Translations under genes and position numbers: made by a program
Shown here: positions 56,794 to 64,000 of the stretch, one piece after another
Numbering within the stretch: position 1 is the first letter of the stretch
How the letters are laid out: each line of letters begins with the position of its first letter
Notes under the pieces: generated by a model
The model's input: the letters and a program-made list of their open reading frames with translations, nothing else
Database searches by the model: none
What the model was told of the DNA's origin: nothing
Assembly (NCBI RefSeq): GCF_007280555.1
Contig: NZ_VKDB01000002.1
Location: forward strand, 290,800-354,799
Length of the DNA: 64,000 bases
Direction: 5' to 3'
From: Deinococcus detaillensis
Lineage (GTDB): Bacteria > Deinococcota > Deinococci > Deinococcales > Deinococcaceae

Positions 56794-57789
56794 TTAGATG
56801 GTGTACTGACCGACTTTGTAGTGGGCTAGGTTGCGCTCGTCCAAAAACCACTGGCTGGTTTGCTCCAGTCCGGCGTGCAGCGGGTACTGCGGCTCCCAGC
56901 CGGTCAGGCGGCGCAGCGCCGAGCTGTCACTCACCAGCCGCATCACTTCTGAGGCGTCGGGGCGCAGCCGCTGGGCGTCTTCCTGAATTTCCACCCGCCG
57001 GTTCATGATGTCGGCCACCGCCTGAATCAGTGCACCCACCGAGATTTCAACGCCGGTGCCGGTATTCAGGGTCTGCCCCAGCACCTGACTGGCCTCGGCA
57101 CGGCCCACCGCCACAAACGAAGCGGCGGTGTCGGCCACGTAATTAAAGTCGCGGGTGGGAGCCAGCGAGCCAATTTTGATGACCGGCTGCTTGGCGGCGA
57201 TCTGCGAGATGATGGTGGGAATCACCGCGCGGGCCGACTGACGCGGGCCGTAGGTATTGAAGGGCCGCAGGGTCACGGCAGGCAGACCGAAACTCAGCAC
57301 GTAACTTTCCACCAGTTTGTCGGCTCCCACTTTGGACGCAGCGTAGGGCGACTGGGCTTGCAGCGGGTGGCTTTCGTGAATGGGCACCTGAAGGGCGGTG
57401 CCGTAGACCTCACTGGTGGAAGTGTGAATCAGGCGCGGGGTGCCGAGTTCGCGGGCCGCCTCCAGCACATTCAAGGTGCCGATCACGTTGGTCTGCACGT
57501 AGGAATGCGGCGCTTGGTAAGAATATGGAATGGCTATCAAAGCCGCCAGGTGATAAACGACTTCTGCGCCCTGCATCAGGTCACGCACCGAACGCGGGTC
57601 GCGCACGTCGCCCAACATCACTTCGACGTGTTCCATCACGTCGGCGGAGAGCTGCTCTAACCAGCCCCAACTGGAAAAAGAGTTATAGAGCACCATCGCC
57701 CGTACTTTGAACCCTTCCTTGACCAGCGCTTCGACCAAATGCGAACCGATAAACCCTTCTGCGCCGGTCACGGCCACTAAATTATTCAT
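56794..57789 (-). CDS. NAD-dependent 4,6-dehydratase/epimerase (LegB-like)
   Basis: The product has 331 residues with the start VAVTGAEGFIGSHLVEAL, then the typical AMVLYNSFSSWGWLEQL, the VYHLAALIAIPYSY stretch, TSTSEVYGTA, catalytic YAASK (SPYAASKVGADKL) and RPFNTYGPRQSARAVIPTI. This combination is typical of LegB-type nucleotide-sugar 4,6-dehydratases; UDP-GlcNAc/GalNAc 4-epimerases look similar. AAGGAG lies before the ATG. In a Pel- or galactosaminogalactan-like locus, an epimerase making UDP-GalNAc would be expected. Which of the two reactions it performs is open. Confidence 0.85.
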   Translation of the reverse strand: MNNLVAVTGAEGFIGSHLVEALVKEGFKVRAMVLYNSFSSWGWLEQLSADVMEHVEVMLGDVRDPRSVRDLMQGAEVVYHLAALIAIPYSYQAPHSYVQTNVIGTLNVLEAARELGTPRLIHTSTSEVYGTALQVPIHESHPLQAQSPYAASKVGADKLVESYVLSFGLPAVTLRPFNTYGPRQSARAVIPTIISQIAAKQPVIKIGSLAPTRDFNYVADTAASFVAVGRAEASQVLGQTLNTGTGVEISVGALIQAVADIMNRRVEIQEDAQRLRPDASEVMRLVSDSSALRRLTGWEPQYPLHAGLEQTSQWFLDERNLAHYKVGQYTI

Positions 57790-57866
57790 GTCTTCTCCTT
57801 ATGTTTGCCTGCAATGAGTCAGGTGCAGTTGAGTTGCTTGAGGGACGCTCTAGCCCTGCCGCCGAA

Positions 57867-59369
57867 TTACTGGAAGTGACGAAGGTCACGTACGGCCGCC
57901 CAGGTGCCGAGGAGCAGCAGCGCGGTGCACAGGCCAGCACTGAGGGCGTAACTACCGCTGACCCCCTCGCCCAGCGCTCGCAGCCCCAGTTGGGTCAGCA
58001 GCGACGCGCCCCATACCAGCAGCACGCGGGGCAGCAAACCGAAATTAATCAGCAAACCGCTGAGCAGCAAGGCGGCGGCCAGCGCCAGATGTCCGGCCAG
58101 CAGTTCACTCGGCAGCGCCGCACCTGGGAGAAGCACGCCGAGGAGCAGGTAGCCGAGGAGCAGCAAGCACAGGTAGCCTGCACCCCAGCCCAGCACCCCC
58201 GAGAAGCCGTTCCAGATGATGCTGGGCAAACTGGACGAGCGGGTGGCCTGCGAGCGCAGCATTTGCTGAATGCGCCTCAACGTGCGCTCCAAGACGCCCA
58301 TGCTCAGCACCAACGGCACAACGCTCCACGACCAGCCCAGCAAACCCGCGCCGCTCGCCTGAGATGCAGAGCCAGCGCTGAGTAGCACCAGCGACAAGAA
58401 GGCGGCGCACAGCCAGCCGTAGACGCCGTAAGGCAGCGAGGCGACTATTTGGCGCAGGCTGGGGCCGCCTGCCGCTCGGGGAGTCAGACCGGAATTTGAA
58501 AACAGTGGCGGGCAGGTGGCGTGCCAGGCGGCCAGCAGCGGCAGGCCCACCGCCAGCAGCAACACGCTGGCCGCCTGTATCGCCACGCCAAAACCGGGAG
58601 CAGCCCCCAACCAACTTACGCTGAGCCAATCGGGATTCAGGGCGCTGAAGAAGCTTAGCAGCAGCGCGGGCAGCAAGCTCAGCAGCAACCAGGTTTCGCG
58701 CTCCAGCACCAGGAGCGCGGTGGCGGCGGCCAGATAAATGGCAATCGCCAGCGTCACCAGCGTGACGGTGAGAACATTGTGGCCGGTGGCCAGCGCCACT
58801 GCTGCGCCCAGCAGCCCGCTCAGGATGACGGCGGCGCTACCCGCACGTCTGAGCATCGCCCGCGCCTCATTCTGGCCCGCCGCCAAGCTGAAATAACCCA
58901 GATACGCCACGCTCTGCATCCAGCCCCAGCCAAATAGCGAGGCCAGCAGCAATCCCAAACTGGCCCCCTCACCCCAACCCAGTTGCAGGGCGGCGGGCGA
59001 CCAAGCGGCGGGCAACAGATAAATCAACCCACGCATGAGGTCGCGCCACAGCGGTCTGTTCGCCTGGGGCAGCAACCAGATCGGCTGAGCAGGGCGGTAC
59101 GGCACCAACTGAAACAGCCGCTCAGCGCAGGCAAACACGTTCGCGTCCCCAAACCGCTCTTGAATGAGTGCGTCGGTAAAACCCTCGGATTCCAGAATGG
59201 CGGCCAGTTCGTAGGGATGCACTGCCCGCACGCAGGCCGAGTTGAGCCGCCGTGAAAGCTGGGCCAACGGGTCGGCGGAGCGCAGCTGAGCGCCGCCGTA
59301 GTAAAGTGGCGCGGCGGTTTCGCTGCCGTATGCTTTCCGGGCTGCAGAGCCGGCGTTAGAGGCGCTCAC
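57867..59369 (-). CDS. polytopic membrane protein with N-terminal soluble domain, PelG-like position
   Basis: The product has 500 residues from a GTG that overlaps the glycosyltransferase stop (GTGA). Residues about 1-110 are soluble and include HPYELAAILESEGFTDALIQ and FGDANVFACAERLFQLVP, a pattern I associate with uncharacterised membrane proteins beside glycosyltransferases. About twelve hydrophobic helices follow, rich in Leu and Ala. In Pel loci, PelG, a MATE/flippase-like protein of about 450 residues, follows PelF in the same way. It may form a synthase/export unit with the glycosyltransferase. The role is inferred; homology to PelG was not shown. Confidence 0.7.
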   Translation of the reverse strand: MSASNAGSAARKAYGSETAAPLYYGGAQLRSADPLAQLSRRLNSACVRAVHPYELAAILESEGFTDALIQERFGDANVFACAERLFQLVPYRPAQPIWLLPQANRPLWRDLMRGLIYLLPAAWSPAALQLGWGEGASLGLLLASLFGWGWMQSVAYLGYFSLAAGQNEARAMLRRAGSAAVILSGLLGAAVALATGHNVLTVTLVTLAIAIYLAAATALLVLERETWLLLSLLPALLLSFFSALNPDWLSVSWLGAAPGFGVAIQAASVLLLAVGLPLLAAWHATCPPLFSNSGLTPRAAGGPSLRQIVASLPYGVYGWLCAAFLSLVLLSAGSASQASGAGLLGWSWSVVPLVLSMGVLERTLRRIQQMLRSQATRSSSLPSIIWNGFSGVLGWGAGYLCLLLLGYLLLGVLLPGAALPSELLAGHLALAAALLLSGLLINFGLLPRVLLVWGASLLTQLGLRALGEGVSGSYALSAGLCTALLLLGTWAAVRDLRHFQ

Positions 59370-60877
59370 GAGAGGTTGTCCTGGGCGCTCCGGGCGTGCG
59401 TCAGTTTGACATACGGGTAAACGTGGCGGTAAACGTGCAAGAAGTTTTCGAGCGTGAACTCGGCAAACACCCGTGTCCGGGCCGCTGCGCCCAGACGGCG
59501 GCGCAGATCGTCATTGCCCAGCAAGCTGAGGCTGGCCCGCGCAAAGGCTTGGTGATCCCGCGAGGGCACGATCAGACCAGTTTCGCCCAGCGCCTCGGTG
59601 ACGCCGCCCACATCGGTGGCTACTGTGGCCCGCCCCGAGGCCATCGCTTCGATCAGCGTGTAGGGAAAGCCCTCAGAGATGCTGGAGAGCGCCACTATGT
59701 GCCCGGCGTGGTAAGCGTCCACCACATCGGCAATTCGGCCCTCGAAGGTGGCTTTGTGGGTCAGACCAAATTGCCCGATGAGGCGCTGACAGTGTTCGGC
59801 GTAGGCTTCGTTGCCGCTGGGCACTGCGCCGAACATCCGCAATTTGGCGTTGGGCATCGCCTCGCTGACTTCGCCAAAAGCACGAATCAGGGTCTCCAAG
59901 TCTTTGAGTGGGTCAATCCGGCCTACCCAGGTGATGGTCGGGTCGCTGGGTTCTTGGGTCGCAGGCGGAAAAAAGCTGGGGTTGATGCCGTTATAAACCG
60001 GACGAATCCGCGCAACGTCGGCTCCTTGCTGAAGCTCCCAGCGTTCGTTGTAGTGTGAGCCAGGCGTGATGTAATCGGCCATCACATAAGCTGAGCGCGA
60101 CAGTAAGCTGTAAAAGCGCAGCAAAAATGACTTGAAGGCGGCGCTGTGGGTGCTGTAGCGCAGCTCCAGATAGCGCTCACGCAGATAAACGCCGTGCTCG
60201 GTCATGATGAAGGGGGTGCCGTAAGCCCATTTGCTGGTAAAGGCCAGCAGTGGACTCAAGCCATTGGACGCTGAGTGGCACAATTCCGCTTTGGGCGGCG
60301 GACACGACAAAGGCCGCAGAAAATGTTCGAGCCAGGTGCTGGCCTGCAAAGCGTCGGCGAGGTTGGGACGCAGCAGCAGCGGCCCACGCCGGAGGTGCTG
60401 CTCATCACTCGGCAGACCGCGCCCGCGCCACAGATCGTACATCAGGGCGATATTGCGCCGGGTGGTCAGCGCCCGCGTCAGATCGCCACTCTGGGCGTAG
60501 CTAAATAGCCGTCTGAGGGCGCTCAGAAATTCAGTGGAATCCTCCGATGACCCAAATAAGCTGCTGAGGAGTTGCGCGTAAGCGTCGTCCAGCTCAGATT
60601 GGGTATAAAGGCCACGCCGCGCCCAGCTTGTGCCCAGGCCGGGCAGTAGCGCTTTGGGTTGGTTAGCAGCTCTGGGAGCGGCGTCCCACAGCGGCACGCT
60701 GACCAACCGCTCCACATTACTCGGCAGCGTCCAGCTCGGCGTCTTTATCCGCTGCCCGCTGATGGCGTACACCTGAAACCGGTGCTCAGGCAAGCCTGCA
60801 ATCAGTTGGTCGCACCACACGCTGACCCCACCCTGCATATGCGGATATGTTCCTTCACAAAGAAGCGCTATTTGCAC
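59366..60877 (-). CDS. GT4 family glycosyltransferase, PelF-like
   Basis: The product is 503 residues from a GTG with GGAGG 7 bases upstream. The N-terminus ALLCEGTYPHMQGGVSVWCD and the following QLIAGLPEHRFQV are typical of PelF, the soluble GT4 synthase of Pel. The C-terminal Rossmann domain has the VGRIDPLKDLETLIRAF segment and the EX7E motif SEGFPYTLIEAMASG. PelF uses UDP-GalNAc/GlcNAc as donor in known systems. The gene is the first of the large polymer operon after the small coiled-coil gene and is translationally coupled to the membrane protein gene. Confidence 0.85.
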   Translation of the reverse strand: MQIALLCEGTYPHMQGGVSVWCDQLIAGLPEHRFQVYAISGQRIKTPSWTLPSNVERLVSVPLWDAAPRAANQPKALLPGLGTSWARRGLYTQSELDDAYAQLLSSLFGSSEDSTEFLSALRRLFSYAQSGDLTRALTTRRNIALMYDLWRGRGLPSDEQHLRRGPLLLRPNLADALQASTWLEHFLRPLSCPPPKAELCHSASNGLSPLLAFTSKWAYGTPFIMTEHGVYLRERYLELRYSTHSAAFKSFLLRFYSLLSRSAYVMADYITPGSHYNERWELQQGADVARIRPVYNGINPSFFPPATQEPSDPTITWVGRIDPLKDLETLIRAFGEVSEAMPNAKLRMFGAVPSGNEAYAEHCQRLIGQFGLTHKATFEGRIADVVDAYHAGHIVALSSISEGFPYTLIEAMASGRATVATDVGGVTEALGETGLIVPSRDHQAFARASLSLLGNDDLRRRLGAAARTRVFAEFTLENFLHVYRHVYPYVKLTHARSAQDNLS

Positions 60878-60963
60878 CTTTGGGCCTCCAATTCACTTAC
60901 TTCAAGCACTATCGGTTCTGCAAATCTCTAATGTCGGCTCTAGATCTTGTTTGCAAATTCTTT

Positions 60964-61179
60964 TCACAAGTCAATCTCAAAGTGGACACGGTTATCCCAA
61001 CCTTGCAAAAATGCAATGGGCCTATGTTCTTCAAGCTCCGCCAGACGCCGCTCTTGTTCAGCGCAGCGCTCTTGAAGCCGCCGGAATTCATCAAGTAGCA
61101 TTTGGAAAGCCAAGGCTTGCTTACTTTCTGACGCGAGATCGTGGTGCGAGTTTAATAAAAGTGCCAGCTTGCTTTTCAT
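60964..61179 (-). CDS. small coiled-coil protein at the head of the polysaccharide operon
   Basis: The product has 71 residues. ATG at 61179 has GGAGGA about 8 bases upstream, a strong signal. The sequence has a predicted long amphipathic helix, LLDEFRRLQERCAEQERRLAELEEH, and a C-terminal WDNRVHFEIDL tail. There is no signal peptide or known family. It lies 86 bases before the glycosyltransferase gene on the same strand and is probably co-transcribed. It may be a scaffold or regulator of the synthase; no function can be read directly. Confidence 0.65.
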   Translation of the reverse strand: MKSKLALLLNSHHDLASESKQALAFQMLLDEFRRLQERCAEQERRLAELEEHRPIAFLQGWDNRVHFEIDL

Positions 61180-61375
61180 GACGGCTTCCTCCACGGCGTA
61201 TCGCTCCCTCGGCAAGGGTCAATGAGCACAACAACCAGGCCAACTCCTTTAGCCAACAAAGAAGTCAATAATTCAGCAACCAGCCAAGCTCTATTGCTTG
61301 GACTGCTGAAATTGATGCCGTAGTGTAAACGGCAAGGTGTTAAAGACTTGTTAAAAGCTTCTGTTCTTTTTCTAA

Positions 61376-61404
61376 GAAACGTTAAAAGTAGATTTTAACG
61401 TTTC
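61376..61404. repeat. 12-base perfect inverted repeat between divergent genes
   Basis: GAAACGTTAAAA and TTTTAACGTTTC surround a 5-base spacer (GTAGA). It is AT-rich and lies about 70 bases before the small plus-strand gene and about 200 bases before the small minus-strand gene. The shape suits a dimeric repressor site; as a terminator the stem would be weak. Confidence 0.6.
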
Positions 61405-61474
61405 ATGTTCAGACAAATTAGATTGGAGTCAACAGTCAAGGTCCAGATTGACAGAAAGGTGCTATGGTAGACCT

Positions 61475-61681
61475 ATGCCTGAAAAATTGAACGGCACGTC
61501 TGGCGACTTTCAGACCCGCGCTCTAGAAATAGCTTCCAATCTCTCCAGCATTGGCAATTTGGACCACGGCGGCAAACAAGGTGAAGAGTGGACGCGGGCG
61601 CGGGCGACGTATATCCGCGAACTGTACGACATTCTGACGGCCTCTGAGCGTCAGCAACCACAGCTCAGCGCCGCCGACTAA
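61475..61681 (+). CDS. small hypothetical protein
   Basis: The product is 68 residues from the ATG at 61475. It is a charged, mostly helical protein, with FQTRALEIASNLSSIGNLDH, EEWTRARATYIRELYDIL and a Gln-rich end. No family was recognised. It lies alone on the plus strand, between two minus-strand polysaccharide genes, and is followed by a strong terminator. Codon use resembles the neighbours, so it is probably a real gene. Confidence 0.55.
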   Translation: MPEKLNGTSGDFQTRALEIASNLSSIGNLDHGGKQGEEWTRARATYIRELYDILTASERQQPQLSAAD

Positions 61682-61693
61682 AGTGAAAGAGAC

Positions 61694-61745
61694 CGCAAGA
61701 AACGTCCCGTGGGGCCTTAATCAGCTCCACGGGACGTTTCTTGCG
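61694..61745. terminator. bidirectional rho-independent terminator
   Basis: A perfect 19-base inverted repeat (arms 61694-61712 and 61727-61745, core AAACGTCCCGTGG) with a 14-base loop lies between the ends of two convergent genes. Short A/T runs sit within the lower stem on both sides, suiting termination in both directions. Confidence 0.85.
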
Positions 61746-61755
61746 ATTCAGCAGA

Positions 61756-63264
61756 TTAGGGGCAGCTCTGCTTGCTGTATCCGGCCATCCCCGCCCCTCT
61801 GAGGTCTAAATCGCGCTTGATGGAGTTGATTTTGAGTCTGTCTGATAGGGCGCAGTCGAGTGTCAAACCGGCTTTGTATTCCGCGTTGAGTGCCAGTTTG
61901 CCGCGTTTGGTGTATTCGGCCAGAGCGCTGCACTCGCCCTGCTCTTGGCACTGCTCATTCAAGATGCCGTCAAACTTGTCCACCATCATTTTCCCAGTGC
62001 GGTCTTTGAGCAAAATCTTATCGGGACCGTTTTTCTGAAAGACTGCTAAGCCGTAGGCGTGGGCCTGGTCGGCCACCCAACCATTAAAGTCAATTTGCTG
62101 TTGGGTGGTGATTTTGCCGCCCTTCACATTTTCATCATTTTGCAAATTATCCGGTTCAATAGCGGCGAAACCTTTGTCTTTACACATCTGGAAGCGTTTC
62201 TTTAAAATAGCAGCCAGCGCCGAATTGGGCTTAAATACGTCCGTGACATCTAGAAAGTACTCGGCGGGCCAATCGGGGTCTTGCTGCACTTTGAGATACG
62301 CCGGATACTGCGCCGAATCGGGGCGGCCCGGTTCGTAGCTGCCCACATCCAAGTAACATACGGTATACAGCCCCTGGGCATTGAGCTGCGCGACTTTGGC
62401 GGCTGAAGTGTTAAAGCCGTCGACGTCAATGAGTTTAACAGCGGTAGGGACCGTGATATTGGCCTCACTGCCTGCACCAATCTGCCAGTCCCAACTGAGT
62501 TTGCCACTCGGCGGCAGCTTGATTCCTGAAGATTGAGGGGCGGGCTGGGGGGAGGGAGCCGCAGGCGGCGTGGGGACCGGCGCAGGCTGAACGGGGGCGG
62601 GCCGAATCGGTGGCCGAACAACGACGGGTTGGGGAGCAGGCTGAACAGGCACGGGGGCCAGCGCGGCGGGCGGAATGTCAATCATGAGTGAGTCAATACT
62701 AGCTTGACTGCCACTCGCGCTGCTGAGCCGTACCAAACGCAGGCGATCACCTGGGCTCAGCTCGAAAGTGCCGACATTCAAGGTTGCATAATCGGATGAA
62801 GTGAGTGTCACGCGGGTCAGCTCCTCACTGCCGCTGCGAAGCGACAAGACAACCGCTGTCTGAGTTTGCCCCAGAATCCGCGCTCTGAGCTTCACCAAGT
62901 ACTGGCCCGCTGTTAAGCTCTCCGGTATTCTGAACTTGAGGCCGTCACCCGCTTCGGCCAGTCTGATGGCTTTTCCTCCACTGGCAGCAGGATCGGTGAT
63001 AGTTTGTCTGGCACCCGGCCCACCTACTGGGACCACTATCTGGGGCTGCACGCTGGCTGCCGCGCCAAGGGTAGGAGACTCAAGTTCAAACTCACCTTGC
63101 TCGGCTTTAAGCAAAATCGTTGCCGACTGATTACTCGCTGCCGGACTACTCTGGGCAGCGGCGCTTGACGGCACCGACGCTACCCCACAGGCACCGAGTA
63201 GCGTCGCAGGTAAGGCCAAAAATAACAGTTTTGAGGAAACAGTACGGAGCTTGTGATTCATCAT
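61756..63264 (-). CDS. GH114-type endo-polygalactosaminidase lipoprotein with jelly-roll domain
   Basis: The product is about 502 residues from the ATG at 63264; ATG at 63261 and GTG at 63285 are alternatives, none with a clear ribosome binding site. The lipobox is LLGAC (Cys26). Residues about 50-200 look like a carbohydrate-binding jelly roll (LKFRIPESLTAGQYLVKL). A Pro-rich linker follows (about 200-245), then a GH114 barrel with CYLDVGSYEPGRPD (about 303-316) and the catalytic IEPDN region (EPDN 370-373). Fungal Ega3 and the PelA hydrolase domain are related types. A surface enzyme that trims the polymer of the adjacent operon is likely. Confidence 0.85.
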   Translation of the reverse strand: MMNHKLRTVSSKLLFLALPATLLGACGVASVPSSAAAQSSPAASNQSATILLKAEQGEFELESPTLGAAASVQPQIVVPVGGPGARQTITDPAASGGKAIRLAEAGDGLKFRIPESLTAGQYLVKLRARILGQTQTAVVLSLRSGSEELTRVTLTSSDYATLNVGTFELSPGDRLRLVRLSSASGSQASIDSLMIDIPPAALAPVPVQPAPQPVVVRPPIRPAPVQPAPVPTPPAAPSPQPAPQSSGIKLPPSGKLSWDWQIGAGSEANITVPTAVKLIDVDGFNTSAAKVAQLNAQGLYTVCYLDVGSYEPGRPDSAQYPAYLKVQQDPDWPAEYFLDVTDVFKPNSALAAILKKRFQMCKDKGFAAIEPDNLQNDENVKGGKITTQQQIDFNGWVADQAHAYGLAVFQKNGPDKILLKDRTGKMMVDKFDGILNEQCQEQGECSALAEYTKRGKLALNAEYKAGLTLDCALSDRLKINSIKRDLDLRGAGMAGYSKQSCP

Positions 63265-63910
63265 GCGGCGCAGCTTATAGGACACGGAACGTCACACGTA
63301 TAGGTTTTCTAACGTTATGGCTGCGGACTTCATTTGCCATCTGCAACTGAGAAGTTTGTGTGCATCATTCCCAAAATTTCTCATTGACGATGATCGATTA
63401 AGTGCTGAGGTCAAACATTACAGATTCGTCACTTTATTATGATAGCGGTCTGACAAAAACAATGCATGCTTGGAAGATTGAATTCAAGGAAGCCTTGTTG
63501 AATCTGAGAATTTCAAGTCAGTATCGGCATAGATCAGCAAGACTCGAGAGCGCTAGCGTAAATGAGACCTCATCTAACCTCAATTATGTTCATAACGACC
63601 AGATTAAAGAAATGAGCCGAACAGCCATTGGTCTCATCGAATGCCACGACTGACTGAGCATGACCTGAATTCAGCGGTTCCGGGGAGGATAAATTTCCTC
63701 GTAGATGAGCGATAGATGTGAAAAGTTTCAACCAACCCGCTTACTCCATACTTATATGAGAGATTGATACCGCGCTCGAAACAGACCTCCGGATAAATGT
63801 AACGTGCTTGTAACGTTTAATTAATTAAGTATTTATGAAAAAGCTCTCTAGACAAGTACGTCCGCCCGCACAATCCAAAAAATAATGACTGCAGTAGGCA
63901 AATTGAGTTG
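63265..63910. other. AT-rich region without a convincing gene
   Basis: About 650 bases upstream of the GH114 lipoprotein. The only frame of any length (63402-63653, plus) has a GTG start, no ribosome binding site and no recognisable features. The left part should hold the lipoprotein promoter. The base composition is clearly more AT-rich than the genes. Confidence 0.5.
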
Positions 63911-63968
63911 TGGGGTTCAGTCGATTTTGCGCAGGTGGAGTTAAGCCTCGATCATAGGAGGCACGACC

Positions 63969-64000
63969 ATGACACCCCGCAAAACGTTCACGACCGAATT
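63969..64000 (+). CDS. start of a probable transposase gene (cut by window end)
   Basis: ATG is preceded by AGGAGG with ideal spacing. The ten visible full codons encode MTPRKTFTTE, which resembles the first residues of IS3-family OrfA helix-turn-helix proteins. The DNA from about 63911 (TGTGGGGTTCAGTCG) could be the left end of the element. Too little is present for a firm call. Confidence 0.4.
   Translation, partial: MTPRKTFTTE

Noticed and set aside
63402..63653. Plus-strand open frame of 83 codons in the AT-rich right end
   Set aside because: It has a GTG start without ribosome binding site, no hydrophobic core pattern and no recognisable family; in AT-rich DNA a chance frame is likely.

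Overview
The window comes from a Deinococcus-type bacterium. Evidence: high GC with strong third-position bias, frequent GTG/TTG starts, and many genes with a TANNNT hexamer only 5-7 bases before the start codon (leaderless transcription, common in Deinococcus). The gene set also fits: a hut operon, EmrB-type efflux, a Pnkp/Hen1 RNA-repair pair and a SARP-like regulator. Genus is inferred from this combination; no rRNA or tRNA gene was seen.

Left part (1-31.3 kb) is mostly metabolism and transport. A truncated IclR regulator precedes a four-gene 2-oxoacid dehydrogenase operon (E1alpha, E1beta, a hot-dog thioesterase, E2). A small secreted protein, an SDR enzyme and a MarR-regulated tripartite efflux operon follow (two TolC-like proteins, an EmrB-like MFS pump, a double-length HlyD-type adaptor). 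Next is the histidine utilisation operon hutU-G-I-H on the minus strand with a divergent IclR regulator. After that come a universal stress protein, a multi-GAF histidine kinase coupled to a serine hydrolase, a beta-oxidation-like group (SDR, F420-type reductase, thiolase, acyl-CoA dehydrogenase), a zinc alcohol dehydrogenase and an argininosuccinate-lyase-like enzyme.

Middle part (31.3-48.3 kb): a CUT1-type sugar ABC importer without its own ATPase, a copA fragment and a PQQ-type sugar dehydrogenase lipoprotein. On the minus strand follow pnkp and hen1 (RNA repair), an M42 aminopeptidase and a tight type III polyketide cassette (synthase, methyltransferase, FAD monooxygenase). A plus-strand lactonase and a large minus-strand SARP-like regulator with an uncertain start close this part.

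Right part (48.9-64 kb) looks like an accessory island. It is bordered on the left by a decayed IS701-like element with intact terminal repeats, and on the right by what may be the start of another IS. Between them, mostly on the minus strand, is an exopolysaccharide locus: a GH114-type lipoprotein, a small coiled-coil protein, a PelF-like GT4 glycosyltransferase, a polytopic membrane protein, a LegB-like dehydratase/epimerase, a nucleotidyltransferase, a second NAD-dependent epimerase, a large lipoprotein with deacetylase-like motifs resembling fungal Agd3 (CE18), and a second GH114-like protein without a signal peptide. The combination parallels both bacterial Pel loci and the fungal galactosaminogalactan cluster, and it is the best candidate here for an under-described system.
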